From positions 20,699-84,698 of the forward strand of contig NZ_JAMXOC010000013.1 in assembly GCF_024721265.1 (NCBI RefSeq): a stretch of 64,000 nucleotides of DNA. Reading direction: 5' to 3'. This DNA is from Ohessyouella blattaphilus. Lineage in GTDB: Bacteria > Bacillota > Clostridia > Lachnospirales > Lachnospiraceae. The notes under the pieces are model-generated. The model worked only from the letters and a program-made list of their open reading frames with translations, was not told the DNA's origin and ran no database searches. Both the position numbers and the translations under genes were made by a program. Each line of letters opens with the position of its first letter. Positions within the stretch are counted from its first letter, which is position 1. Positions 7,877-16,252 of the stretch are shown here, one piece after another.

Positions 7877-10800
7877 ATGAAAAAAAGAAGTAATGTAATT
7901 GCGGGAATTCTTAGTGTTAGCATGATTTTATCTGTGCTAGGTGGAAATTTAAACGATGTTGGTCTTACTCGTGCTGCCGAAACGGAGTTATCAGCTTTTG
8001 AACAAGAATTCAAATCACCAAACAACGATGCGAAGCCATTTATGCGCTACTGGATTGCACCGGGACGGATGAATGAAGAACAAGTGCGTAGGGAAATGGA
8101 AGCATTTGCGTTAGGAGGCTTTGGCGGAGTCGAATTGCAGAGTCTTGAATTGGCCAAGGGGTCTGTAATCAATGATCAGACGTGGAATGAGACGATGAAG
8201 TGGATTCTCCGGGCTGGAAGAGACTTTGGTATTCAAGTGGATTTTACCATTGGACAACTTTGGCCCATTGCGACACCGGCTATAAACGATATTGATGATG
8301 ATCGAACTGAGCAGAGAATATACAGTACGACTGTAGATTTTAGTGCGACGGCTCAGAATATGGAGTATGCGGCAACAGAGTATGTTTTTCCAGATGCGGG
8401 CTCAGGTTTTGCAAGTGGACGTAAACACGAATTGATAGCGATTACAGCGGCTATGAAATTAGAAGATGGTACTTATGATCCAACCACGGCTGTCAGTTTG
8501 TTAGGAGAAGAAAGCAATTTTGATGAGGCTAGTGGCGCTATTTCTTGGAGTGCTCCGCAAGAAGGGGAGTGGAGTATCTTTTACTTTTACCGGCAGTCAT
8601 CTGGAGCAACTACCATGATAGTTGGACAATATGTTATCGACCATATGAGTGCAGCTGCGACCAAAGCAGTGACAGATAACTGGGATGAAGCGATGAATTG
8701 TGACTCAGAGTTAAAAAGTCTGTATGAGCAAAATGGTGGGAGTATTTTTGGAGATTCCTTTGAGTTAAGATCTAATTTGTGGACAGTAGATATGTTGCAA
8801 GAATTTGCACAGCGTCGCGGATATGACCTTACTCCGTGGCTACCGGCCATTCATTATGAGATGAATTCAATTGGTAATGATGTCCGTGAAGACCTTTATA
8901 AAACAATGACTGAATTATTAGCAAATAATCATATGCACCAATTCAGTGATTGGGCAAAGGGTCATAATATGACCTTGAGATATCAAGCGTATAGTAGTGC
9001 AGGTAGCAGCGTATTTGAACTTACGGAACCAGCGTTTGCTTCTGATATTATAGAAGCAGAGTCTTACGCTATGAGTGGAAGTGCTCCTGATGCCTATAGG
9101 CAGTTAAGTGGTGTTGTAAATATGCGCGGAGATAATCTTTACACAGTCGAAGGCGTCGAAATAGGGCAGGATGCGTGGAGAAATACTTGGTTAGAGACAA
9201 AGAGAAAAAATGGCGAAAGTCATCACCGAGGATACATGTATTACGCAAATCGCTTTTATGCTGCTGGCGTTAATAAAGCGATTTTTCATGGCACCACCTA
9301 TAAAATGACTGATACGGAAGGGCTGGGTATGCCACCATGGATGCCAGCGGATACGAGTTGGCCGGGCTATTCGGCGATGTCGCTCATGAGCTATGGAAAT
9401 GAATGGGATGATAAGACTCCTATGTGGGATAATGTTGATATAATGACGGATTCTATCTCACGTACCCAGATGGTGCTGCAACAGGGTCAAGGAGATGTTG
9501 ACTTAGCGGTATATAGAAATCTACACGGAAAAGGAAATGTGCGTAATGATATTACAGCAGTGGAGCAGAATGGCTATACATATGACTATGTTACTCCTTT
9601 TTTACTCGATTTAGATAATGCTGTGGTAGGAATGGAAGATAATAGAGCCGTGTTAGCTGCCGATGGTCCATCGTATAAAGCGTTAATCATTGAACCAATG
9701 AATGATGGGACAGTTCCCAAAATGTCATTGCATATGGCAGAGAAGATTTTAGACTATGCTCACAATGGATTGCCGGTCGTAATTATCGGTGAAGCTCCAA
9801 GCCAAGTAGATGGCTACATTGCCAAAGAAGGGATAGATCCGGTAAATGGTCAGGCGGAGGAAAATACGCAGCTTGCGGATTACATGAATCAGCTAAAAAC
9901 CTTGGATAATGTAAAGTCAATTGGCAGCAGAGAAGAACTGGCGGCTAATTTGGCTCAGCTGGGTGTAACGCCTGATATGCAACCAGAGGCACCCCAGAAT
10001 ATTTATAGTAATCACCGCCACACCGCAGATGCAGAACTTTATTTTCTATATAATGACGGAAGTGAAGATAGTACACAAAAACTCACCTTAAAAGGGTATG
10101 GGAAACCATATTTATTAGATCCTTGGAGTGGAGATATCACTCCCATAGTCTCTTATGTAGATAATAATGGCACGATAACTATGGATGCTCAGATAGAGGC
10201 GATGAGCACCATGATGGTGGCGATTGCTCAAGAGGGTTGGAGTAGCCATAGTATTTCCAACCAACTAATTTCTACGAATGCTGATGAAGTGATTTATGAT
10301 AGGATGGCATCGACGGTCGCGTTACGGTCGTATACGGGTGGCGAAATTTCAGCAGAAATGAGCGATGGTACAAAGATTTCAGCGACAACAGAATTAGCGG
10401 ATGAAGCTAGGAACTTAAACAACTGGCAAATGATACTAGAACAATGGAAGCCAGGAGAAACAGCACATGATACAATCGTTGAAGATACAAATAGCTATGA
10501 TTTAAGTGAAATTGGACTTGTTCCTTGGTATGATATCGATGCACAGAACTTAACGAAGGCAGCAGGAGTTGCAAAGTATACGACTTCCTTTGAATTGAAT
10601 AAGGGCTGGGAAGAAGGGCAAGGTGCAATCCTGTCTTTTGATAATGCTGCAGATGTTATGCGACTATTTGTAAATGATATCGAGGTTCCTCTTAATCAGT
10701 TGACGCTTAAAGCAGACATAGGACCATATCTTAAAGCCGGAAATAATACCATAGTTGCCAGAGTTTCTAGTAATGTTTCAAACGTCAAATATGCAAATAA

Positions 10801-11338
10801 TGATAATGATACGTATGCCTTCGGTATCGTAGGTGAGGTAAAGTTAGAGCCATATGTACATGTCCGAGCTTTGGGAGAAGTGTTACCAGAAATTTCAATT
10901 CAGGGGCCTGAAGCGCTTCCAGAAGGTAAAATCGGCCAAGATTATTCAGCCACCATCTCGGCTTTAGGTGACAATATAGAGTGGTCTGTAGATGGAAAGC
11001 TTCCAAAGGGCTTAAGCTTTACAGAAGGGTCAATCAATGCAGAATATGTTTTAAAGGGAGTGCCTACGGAAGCGGGGATTTTCAAATTTACTGTTTCGAT
11101 AAAAAATAGCAGTAGTAGTGCCTCTAAAGAATATACGCTTACGGTTGTGGGAGATAAACAGCAGGCCCCAAAAGGCGATGAAAATGCGAAAACGAGCCAG
11201 TTAGCAAAAACCAATAAGACAAAAACGGGAGATACAAATCGTATCTGGATAGCGCTTGGTTTGCTTATCCTCTCCAGTATTTGTTTAGTAATTGTGATCT
11301 TAAGAAGGCGTAAAAGAAGGTTATATAAGGACTTATAG
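7877..11338 (+). CDS. secreted, membrane-anchored GH106-type alpha-L-rhamnosidase
   Basis: A ~1153-residue surface enzyme. The N-terminus is a signal peptide (KKRSN, then a hydrophobic stretch, cut near RAAE). From residue ~45, PFMRYWIAPGRMNEEQVRREMEAF followed by GGFGGVELQ is the conserved opening of GH106 rhamnosidases; family members release alpha-L-rhamnose from plant polysaccharides such as rhamnogalacturonan. After the catalytic barrel come beta-sandwich segments and, around 1010-1085, an Ig-like putative-domain repeat (GKIGQDYSATIS...). The C-terminus has TKTGD, a hydrophobic helix and RRRKRR, resembling a sortase signal but without the leading LP. ATG 7877 is preferred over 7871: AGAGGG ends 7 bases before the former and only 1 base before the latter. 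Confidence 0.8.
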   Translation: MKKRSNVIAGILSVSMILSVLGGNLNDVGLTRAAETELSAFEQEFKSPNNDAKPFMRYWIAPGRMNEEQVRREMEAFALGGFGGVELQSLELAKGSVINDQTWNETMKWILRAGRDFGIQVDFTIGQLWPIATPAINDIDDDRTEQRIYSTTVDFSATAQNMEYAATEYVFPDAGSGFASGRKHELIAITAAMKLEDGTYDPTTAVSLLGEESNFDEASGAISWSAPQEGEWSIFYFYRQSSGATTMIVGQYVIDHMSAAATKAVTDNWDEAMNCDSELKSLYEQNGGSIFGDSFELRSNLWTVDMLQEFAQRRGYDLTPWLPAIHYEMNSIGNDVREDLYKTMTELLANNHMHQFSDWAKGHNMTLRYQAYSSAGSSVFELTEPAFASDIIEAESYAMSGSAPDAYRQLSGVVNMRGDNLYTVEGVEIGQDAWRNTWLETKRKNGESHHRGYMYYANRFYAAGVNKAIFHGTTYKMTDTEGLGMPPWMPADTSWPGYSAMSLMSYGNEWDDKTPMWDNVDIMTDSISRTQMVLQQGQGDVDLAVYRNLHGKGNVRNDITAVEQNGYTYDYVTPFLLDLDNAVVGMEDNRAVLAADGPSYKALIIEPMNDGTVPKMSLHMAEKILDYAHNGLPVVIIGEAPSQVDGYIAKEGIDPVNGQAEENTQLADYMNQLKTLDNVKSIGSREELAANLAQLGVTPDMQPEAPQNIYSNHRHTADAELYFLYNDGSEDSTQKLTLKGYGKPYLLDPWSGDITPIVSYVDNNGTITMDAQIEAMSTMMVAIAQEGWSSHSISNQLISTNADEVIYDRMASTVALRSYTGGEISAEMSDGTKISATTELADEARNLNNWQMILEQWKPGETAHDTIVEDTNSYDLSEIGLVPWYDIDAQNLTKAAGVAKYTTSFELNKGWEEGQGAILSFDNAADVMRLFVNDIEVPLNQLTLKADIGPYLKAGNNTIVARVSSNVSNVKYANNDNDTYAFGIVGEVKLEPYVHVRALGEVLPEISIQGPEALPEGKIGQDYSATISALGDNIEWSVDGKLPKGLSFTEGSINAEYVLKGVPTEAGIFKFTVSIKNSSSSASKEYTLTVVGDKQQAPKGDENAKTSQLAKTNKTKTGDTNRIWIALGLLILSSICLVIVILRRRKRRLYKDL

Positions 11339-11357
11339 AAATAATTGAAATAGGTTT

Positions 11358-11385
11358 AGAGGCTTAGGGTATCCTAAGCCTCTTT
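11358..11385 (+). terminator. Rho-independent terminator after the GH106 gene
   Basis: AGAGGCTTAGG at 11358-11368 pairs perfectly with CCTAAGCCTCT at 11373-11383 around a 4-base loop, followed by a short T tract. It separates the glycosidase from the kinase-like gene. Confidence 0.85.
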
Positions 11386-11392
11386 ACTTATC

Positions 11393-11421
11393 TTGGGTTT
11401 TGTGGTGAACTGTAATATAAT
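11393..11421 (+). promoter_or_regulatory. promoter of the cytidylate-kinase-like gene
   Basis: TTGGGT at 11393-11398 and a perfect TATAAT at 11416-11421, 17 bases apart, directly behind the terminator. An alternative TTG start at 11393 would lie inside this -35 box, which argues for the downstream ATG. Confidence 0.65.
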
Positions 11422-11449
11422 GGGAACAATTTTGGAAGAGGTGATGAGG

Positions 11450-12061
11450 ATGAATATTATAACAGTTAGTAGAGAGTTTGGCAGTGGCGGCAGAGAATTA
11501 GGAAAGAGTCTGGCAGAGCATTTGGGTATTGCCTATTATGATAAAGAAATTTTGCATACGATAGCGGAAGAGTTAAAGATGGATGAAGGGTATATCAGCC
11601 GCAAGATGAATAGTGGCTACTCACGCTCGGTTCCTGTTTCTTTTGGAAAGACGTTCGCTGGCCTTAATCAGGTCGAAGATACGGTGAAAATATTGGTAGA
11701 GCAGCAGAAGATTTTAAAAGAGCTTGCGGCTAAGGGTGAGGACTTTGTCATCATTGGCAGAAATGCCGATGTGATTTTACAGGAGTATGAGCCTTTTAAG
11801 ATATTTGTCTATGCGGAGATGGAAAGTAAGATTAGAAGGTGTCAAAAGCTAGGCAAGGATATGAACGAGCTTACTGATAAAGAAATGAAAAAGCAAATTC
11901 TGCGGGTAGATAAGGGAAGAAAGAAAAATAGAGAAATTATCACCTCTGCGGTATGGGGAGATAAGGAGAACTATCAATTGTGTATTAATACCTCGGATGT
12001 ACAGATAAAAACGATTGTTCCGGCAACAGCGGAATATATTAAGGGTTGGAGGGGGAATTGA
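11450..12061 (+). CDS. cytidylate kinase-like family protein
   Basis: A 203-residue cytoplasmic P-loop protein beginning MNIITVSREFGSGGRELG, the modified nucleotide-binding loop typical of the cytidylate-kinase-like family (AAA_26) found widely in clostridia. YYDKEIL and FVIIGRNADVIL are further family hallmarks, and RRKKNREIITSAVWGDKENYQLCINT near the end matches the C-terminal lid and core. A kinase activity is inferred from family; the substrate is not established. The start is set by AGAGG eight bases upstream. The stop TGA shares one base with the ATG of the next gene, so the two are coupled. Confidence 0.8.
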   Translation: MNIITVSREFGSGGRELGKSLAEHLGIAYYDKEILHTIAEELKMDEGYISRKMNSGYSRSVPVSFGKTFAGLNQVEDTVKILVEQQKILKELAAKGEDFVIIGRNADVILQEYEPFKIFVYAEMESKIRRCQKLGKDMNELTDKEMKKQILRVDKGRKKNREIITSAVWGDKENYQLCINTSDVQIKTIVPATAEYIKGWRGN

Positions 12062-13391
12062 TGAGAATCCAGTTATCGGATCATTTTAATTATCGGCGCC
12101 TCTTTCGCTTTGTATGGCCGTCGATTATGATGATGATTTTCACGTCGATCTATGGTGTGGTAGATGGAATCTTCGTATCGAATTATGTGGGAAAAACCGC
12201 CTTTGCGGCGGTAAATATCATCTATCCCGTCACAATGATATTAAGCGCCGTCGGGTTTATGATTGGTACCGGTGGCAGCGCCATTGTGTCACAGGCCTTA
12301 GGTGAGAAGAGCGAGGAACGGGCGCGGCAGTACTTTTCAATGTTAATTTACGTTGCGATTGGTGTTGGCATCGTCCTGGCAGTCCTAGGGGTAGCGTTCT
12401 TACGCCCGATAGCGATTTTATTAGGGGCAGAAGGAGAGATGATTGAACAATGCGTTACCTATGGCAGGATTCTTCTCGTGGTGTTGCCCTTTGCCATGCT
12501 ACAATACGCGTTTCAAAGTTTTCTCGTGACGGCAGAAAGGCCCAATTTGGGTCTTGTTGTCACAATTGGTGCAGGCCTTACCAACATCGTGTTTGACTTT
12601 TTATTTGTTGCAGTATTTTCTATGGGGCTTGTGGGGGCAGCAGTAGCAACCGCTATGAGTCAAGTAATTGGTGGTGTTATTCCGCTAGTATTCTTTGCCA
12701 GGAAAAATAGTAGCACCTTACATTTAACGAAAGCAAAGCTTGATACGAAAGTATTGCTTAAAACGTGTTCTAACGGAGCTTCTGAGCTCGTTACCAATAT
12801 GTCTACCAATATTGTCAACATTCTATTTAACATACAGCTGATGCGGATGATTGGCGAAGACGGGGTAGTAGCTTACGGCGTTATTATGTACGCAAACTTT
12901 ATTTTTATCGCTATCTTCTTTGGATATGCTATTGGAAGTGCTCCGATTATCAGTTATCACTACGGGGCAAAAAATACTGGTGAACTGAAAAACCTGCTCA
13001 GGAAAAGCTTGGTGATGGTAGCTGGTTTTGCCATTATTATGCTACTGATGTCTCAGATTCTTGCCCCTTTTGTGGCGAAGATATTTGTTAGCTACGACGC
13101 TGAGCTTCTAGAGTTAACGACCCATGCGTTTCGTATCTATGCTATCTCTTTCTTATTTATGGGATTTGGTATTTTTGGCTCGGCATTCTTTACGGCGTTG
13201 GGAAACGGGGAGTATCAGCAGCGATATCTTTTCTGAGAACTCTGCTTTTTCAAATCGCTTGTATTTTGATATTGCCTTCTATTCTTGGCCTAGATGGCGT
13301 CTGGTTTTCGGTGGTGGTAGCAGAACTATTAGCAGTGATCGTAACCTTTGTTTTTTTAAGGGCGAATAATAAGAAGTATCAATATTATTAG
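12061..13391 (+). pseudogene. MATE family efflux transporter, frameshifted near the C-terminus
   Basis: From ATG 12061 the protein follows the MATE pattern for ~390 residues: FVWPSIMMMIFTSIYGVVDG in TM1, GTGGSAIVSQALG, and a second half with YGAKNTGE. After FTALGNG (near 13208) the frame runs into a stop at 13236. Skipping two bases restores a frame reading VSAAISFLRTLLFQIACILI and then GLDGVWFSVVVAELLAVIVTF, the normal last two helices, to TAG at 13389-13391. The break lies in AAACGGGGAGTA, next to a G run, so either a real single-base loss or a sequencing error is possible. MATE proteins export drugs or metabolites using H+ or Na+ gradients. GGAGGGGG precedes the start by five bases. Confidence 0.85.
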
Positions 13392-13394
13392 GAA

Positions 13395-14324
13395 TTATGA
13401 AAGCTTTTCTTTAGTTGCTCTAGCCATAATTTCCGCTACTACCTCAGACTTAGCGTCCGCGTAGTGCTGGATATGTGTCCAAGATTTCTTAGCGAGCTCT
13501 TGCTTTGTTTTAGCATAGAGTTCGCGGTCTTCTGGATGCTCCCGTAACCAGTCACGAAAGAGTAGCATTCTTTTGGCCTCTTCACAACCTTCTGTAAAGA
13601 CATGAAGGTTGATTTTGTTTTCAGGACCTTTTAGCAACCGATGCCCGTACCAATCCGGTTCTCGAATGCGTAACGTATAGCCTAGCGCTTCTAGCGGTAC
13701 AACGTAATCCTCCTCCTTGGCGGCATCGGGGACCAGTAGTAGCAGATCAAGAAGAGGTTTGGCAACGAGATTAGGTACGGAGGTGGAGCCAACGTGATGA
13801 ATCTGGAGAGCCTTATCCCCGAGAGCCTTTTCTATTTTTTCCTTTTCACTAGCAAACCAAAGTGGCCAATCAGGGCTATAATCAGCCAGAAAGACATCGC
13901 CCTCTAAGGGATCTCTTTCACCGATGGTCACACTATCTACGTATTCATCCCAAGTCATTTCTCTGGCAGTAGCTTCTGCAAGAGCCAAGTCTAGCAGCTT
14001 GTAAGCCTGATGAAGGGCTTCAAGGTTATCTATAAGCATCTTCTGCTGCCAACTTCCATCCTTTAATTTAGTTAGCGATTTTTCTGATTTGCTGATAAGA
14101 GAAGCAAGAGGGGCTTGTGCGCGTTCCAATTCTTCCCGGCTTAAATCAGAGACAAAAGTTCCTCCATCTTTTTCAATCAAAGCTTTCGCAACTTCTAAGG
14201 CGTGAAGGCGATTTACCTGTAGAGTATATTGAGCTGTTCCCGGCGCAAATTTGGCCTGGGCAGCTTTGCTGCGAGAATGCATATCAGCGAGAGTTTGTAA
14301 GTTGTTTTCTGTATTCATAAGCAT
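13395..14324 (-). CDS. GrpB (UPF0157) domain protein with N-terminal helical extension
   Basis: About 309 residues. The C-terminal ~170 residues are a GrpB domain, a nucleotidyltransferase-like fold: VFLADYSPDWPLWFASEKEKI, then IHHVGSTSVPNLVAKPLLDLLL, NLHVF, and FRDWLREHPEDRELYAKTKQELA. The first ~130 residues are helical and rich in Ala/Leu/Lys with no family I recognise, making the protein about twice the usual GrpB length. Two starts fit GGAGA on the minus strand: ATG 14324 (spacing 3) and ATG 14318 (spacing 9); the protein differs by two residues. It converges on the frameshifted MATE gene. Function of the family is unknown. Confidence 0.75.
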   Translation of the reverse strand: MLMNTENNLQTLADMHSRSKAAQAKFAPGTAQYTLQVNRLHALEVAKALIEKDGGTFVSDLSREELERAQAPLASLISKSEKSLTKLKDGSWQQKMLIDNLEALHQAYKLLDLALAEATAREMTWDEYVDSVTIGERDPLEGDVFLADYSPDWPLWFASEKEKIEKALGDKALQIHHVGSTSVPNLVAKPLLDLLLLVPDAAKEEDYVVPLEALGYTLRIREPDWYGHRLLKGPENKINLHVFTEGCEEAKRMLLFRDWLREHPEDRELYAKTKQELAKKSWTHIQHYADAKSEVVAEIMARATKEKLS

Positions 14325-14353
14325 GGGTCTCCACTTCATATAGTAATAAAAAA

Positions 14354-14379
14354 AGACAAAAGAAACAGTTCTTTTGTCT
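14354..14379 (-). terminator. hairpin plus T run at the 5' end of the GrpB-gene transcript
   Basis: AGACAAAAGAA at 14354-14364 pairs perfectly with TTCTTTTGTCT at 14369-14379 around a 4-base loop. On the minus strand it is followed by seven Ts, so it reads as an intrinsic terminator. The minus-strand promoter at 14386-14414 predicts a start at about 14379, so the transcript would begin with this structure. It could attenuate the GrpB gene or simply cap the mRNA. Confidence 0.45.
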
Positions 14380-14385
14380 GTATAT

Positions 14386-14454
14386 ATAATACCACAAAAA
14401 CCCCGAAAATTCAAGACTTGTAAGGCTTGCTAAAGAGGCTTATACTGTCTAGAC
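14386..14454. repeat. divergent promoter block, copy A
   Basis: This block recurs at 18327-18395. Copy A and copy B share a 13-base run (from TACCACAAAAACC), one mismatch, then a 22-base identical run, and after a variable spacer TATACTGTCTAGAC. Rightward: TTGTAA 14418-14423, 17 bases, TATACT 14441-14446, then the palindrome GTCTAGAC 14447-14454 at the expected start site. Leftward: TTGAAT (414-409 of 14 kb) and TATTAT (391-386), also 17 bases apart. It drives the DUF6323 gene to the right and the GrpB gene to the left. Confidence 0.75.
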
Positions 14455-14473
14455 CTACTAAGGAGGTGTGTGG

Positions 14474-15010
14474 ATGGAGATTAAAGATTTAAACGGTTTG
14501 TCATTAGTCACGAAGAAAAAGGAAGTCAAGGGGTTGATGGCGCGAAACGAGGCATCTGCTACGTTTCAGCTGTCGTTATCGGAAGAAGAAGCTACGCAGC
14601 TGGTGGAGAGCAAGAACCAAACCCTTAGGAAGTATAAACGCTTAGAGCTAGGCGAGAGCATCCTGGGAAAACTAGTAGATGCCTTTCAAGATTCTCAGTA
14701 TCTTAGTCAAGGAAACTATTTAGAGACGTTAATAGATTTACAAGACTTATTTTATCAGTACAAAAATGAATGTATGGACTTAGTAAGCGATGATGAATTA
14801 ATCGAATTTATGCGAGAGCAGTTTGAAGAGATTTGTTATGGTGACTTAGACTATCTTGGAGGAACGTGCCTAGAGCGCTTTAAAGAAGCGGTGAAGGCCG
14901 GATGGCGCAATAATGAGGAAAGAAGAAAAGAACGATACGATGAGCTCACGACCGAAAAAAGATGGGATAAGGATGTATATTTGGATGTGTTAAAGGAATT
15001 ATTTTGGTAG
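14474..15010 (+). CDS. DUF6323-type protein
   Basis: A 178-residue soluble, acidic, helical protein. It resembles what I remember as DUF6323: an N-terminal segment ending LSLSEEEATQLVESKNQTLRKY, the core RLELGESILGKLVDAFQDS, NYLETLIDLQDLFYQYKNE, and SDDELIEFMREQFEEICYGDLDYL. Function is unknown. ATG 14474 is chosen because AGGAGG lies seven bases upstream; a GTG at 14468 would be inside that spacing. It is monocistronic between a strong promoter and a terminator. In related genomes this family lies next to DUF6179 proteins, and here a DUF6179-type gene with the same promoter follows 3.4 kb downstream. Confidence 0.6.
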   Translation: MEIKDLNGLSLVTKKKEVKGLMARNEASATFQLSLSEEEATQLVESKNQTLRKYKRLELGESILGKLVDAFQDSQYLSQGNYLETLIDLQDLFYQYKNECMDLVSDDELIEFMREQFEEICYGDLDYLGGTCLERFKEAVKAGWRNNEERRKERYDELTTEKRWDKDVYLDVLKELFW

Positions 15011-15032
15011 AGAATACTGAAAAAATGGGCAC

Positions 15033-15061
15033 TTGCAAGGGTTTAAAAAATTCGATATACT
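15033..15061 (+). promoter_or_regulatory. promoter upstream of the ion-channel operon
   Basis: TTGCAA at 15033-15038 and TATACT at 15056-15061 are separated by 17 bases. The core (CTTGCAAGG ... TATACT) resembles the rightward promoter of the duplicated block. A terminator lies only 25 bases after the -10 box, between this promoter and the gene it should serve. Confidence 0.5.
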
Positions 15062-15085
15062 AAGGAAATAGATATAATCTTATTT

Positions 15086-15115
15086 GGGATGGTAGATAGT
15101 TACCATCCCTTTTTT
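15086..15115 (+). terminator. Rho-independent terminator between DUF6323 and the channel operon
   Basis: GGGATGGTA at 15086-15094 pairs perfectly with TACCATCCC at 15101-15109, with a 6-base loop and six Ts. It ends the DUF6323 transcript and would also stop transcripts from the promoter at 15033 unless read through. Confidence 0.85.
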
Positions 15116-15153
15116 CGGGATTTTATGTGAATTGAGTAAAAGAGGTGGGAACC

Positions 15154-16236
15154 ATGCAAAAAAAGATTTACAAGAAGTGGCAGATTAAAAAGCTGGTCAC
15201 TTGGTTTTTGGGAATTATTTTATGTGGAGGAATCTTTCTACAATATACTACATGGACGTTGTATCAAGATAAGGTGGCTGAAGATAAATATTGGCGCGGA
15301 GCGCTCCTAGAAAGTCCAGTGGACGAGGAGAAGGCAATTGCCCTTAGCCAATCCGCAACCAAGGTTACCGTGGGAACGTGTGTGGAAAGTTTGAAAGAAA
15401 TTAATATGAAGAATAGCTACTACCGGGTAGCTTTCAAGGTTTGGTTTAAATGGCGTGGCGATAAAAGCCTTGATCTTGCCAATAATTTTCATGTGTATAA
15501 CGGGACGATTAGCAAGATGGAGATTATTACGGATGAGACAGTTAACGGAGTAAATTACCAGCTCTGTAGCGTAGATGTAAATGTGTTCAAAAACTTTTGG
15601 ACGAAGCGTTTTCCGCTAGAATCGCATCAGCTGCGTTTCTATATTGAGCCTTCTTATACCATCGATGAAGTGGTCTTTGAAGGAGATATAGAGAATTGTG
15701 AGATTAACTCTTCGGTAAGTATCGCCGGTTATGAACTAAAGCGCTTTGCTAATGGGGTACATACGAATGAATACGAATCCACTTATGGTATGCCAGATCA
15801 AGAAAAGGGCTCTTATACGTCGGAATTCATGACCCAAATGGAGCTGAACCGGAGTGGCTTCGGGCTGTATTTAAAATGCTTTATTGCCTTATTTGGCACG
15901 TCACTATGGGTCTTTATTATGGTAATCCTGTGTACGTATCACCGGATTGATCCTCTTTCGATGATTCCCGCAGCTTTATTTGGTACGGTTTCTAATATTA
16001 TGATTGGGGCTAATTTGCTACCGGATGCGCTTGAGATAGGACTCTTAGAGTATGTGAATGCTTGGGGGATTTTGACCATTCTTTGTGGTGCTTTAATTAT
16101 TATCAATATCAATCGTATTCGGACAAAATATAACGACAATAAATTTGCCGCTTTGTTTGGAAGGATTCTGTCGATGCTGTTAATTTTTATCGTTATCTTA
16201 GGTCATATTGTGATGCCAATTGCGGCGTATTTATAG
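15154..16236 (+). CDS. probable prokaryotic pentameric ligand-gated ion channel (Cys-loop superfamily) homologue
   Basis: A 360-residue membrane protein. Residues 14-34 are a signal anchor, ~35-236 an extracytoplasmic beta-rich domain, and four helices follow: M1 ~237-261, M2 ~267-289, M3 ~299-318, M4 ~333-357, with a short M3-M4 loop as in bacterial pLGICs. In the outer domain VTVGTCVESLKEIN...VWFKW resembles strands 1-2, and NFWTKRFPLESHQLRFYIEP matches the Pro-loop region (compare RYPFDSQTLHIYL in GLIC). Before M1 there is MELNRSGFGLYLK, and M2-M3 reads NIMIGANLLPDALEIGLLEYVNAWG, close to the GLIC pattern NILVETNLPKTPY. M1 lacks the usual proline. It has two cysteines in the outer domain that are not in Cys-loop spacing. 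ATG 15154 lies eight bases after AGAGG; a GTG at 15145 overlaps that RBS. Ligand and ion are unknown. Confidence 0.65.
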   Translation: MQKKIYKKWQIKKLVTWFLGIILCGGIFLQYTTWTLYQDKVAEDKYWRGALLESPVDEEKAIALSQSATKVTVGTCVESLKEINMKNSYYRVAFKVWFKWRGDKSLDLANNFHVYNGTISKMEIITDETVNGVNYQLCSVDVNVFKNFWTKRFPLESHQLRFYIEPSYTIDEVVFEGDIENCEINSSVSIAGYELKRFANGVHTNEYESTYGMPDQEKGSYTSEFMTQMELNRSGFGLYLKCFIALFGTSLWVFIMVILCTYHRIDPLSMIPAALFGTVSNIMIGANLLPDALEIGLLEYVNAWGILTILCGALIIININRIRTKYNDNKFAALFGRILSMLLIFIVILGHIVMPIAAYL

Positions 16237-16252
16237 AGGGGAGGAACAGTGC

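Noticed and set aside
13124..13369. An 81-residue frame overlapping the MATE gene end
   Set aside because: It is neither the MATE frame nor the restored C-terminal frame; the true continuation reads VSAAISFLRTLLF in the third frame to 13391.
15033..15115. A small RNA or riboswitch between DUF6323 and the channel gene
   Set aside because: Only 25 bases lie between the -10 box and the terminator stem, too little for an aptamer; kept only as a possible attenuator.
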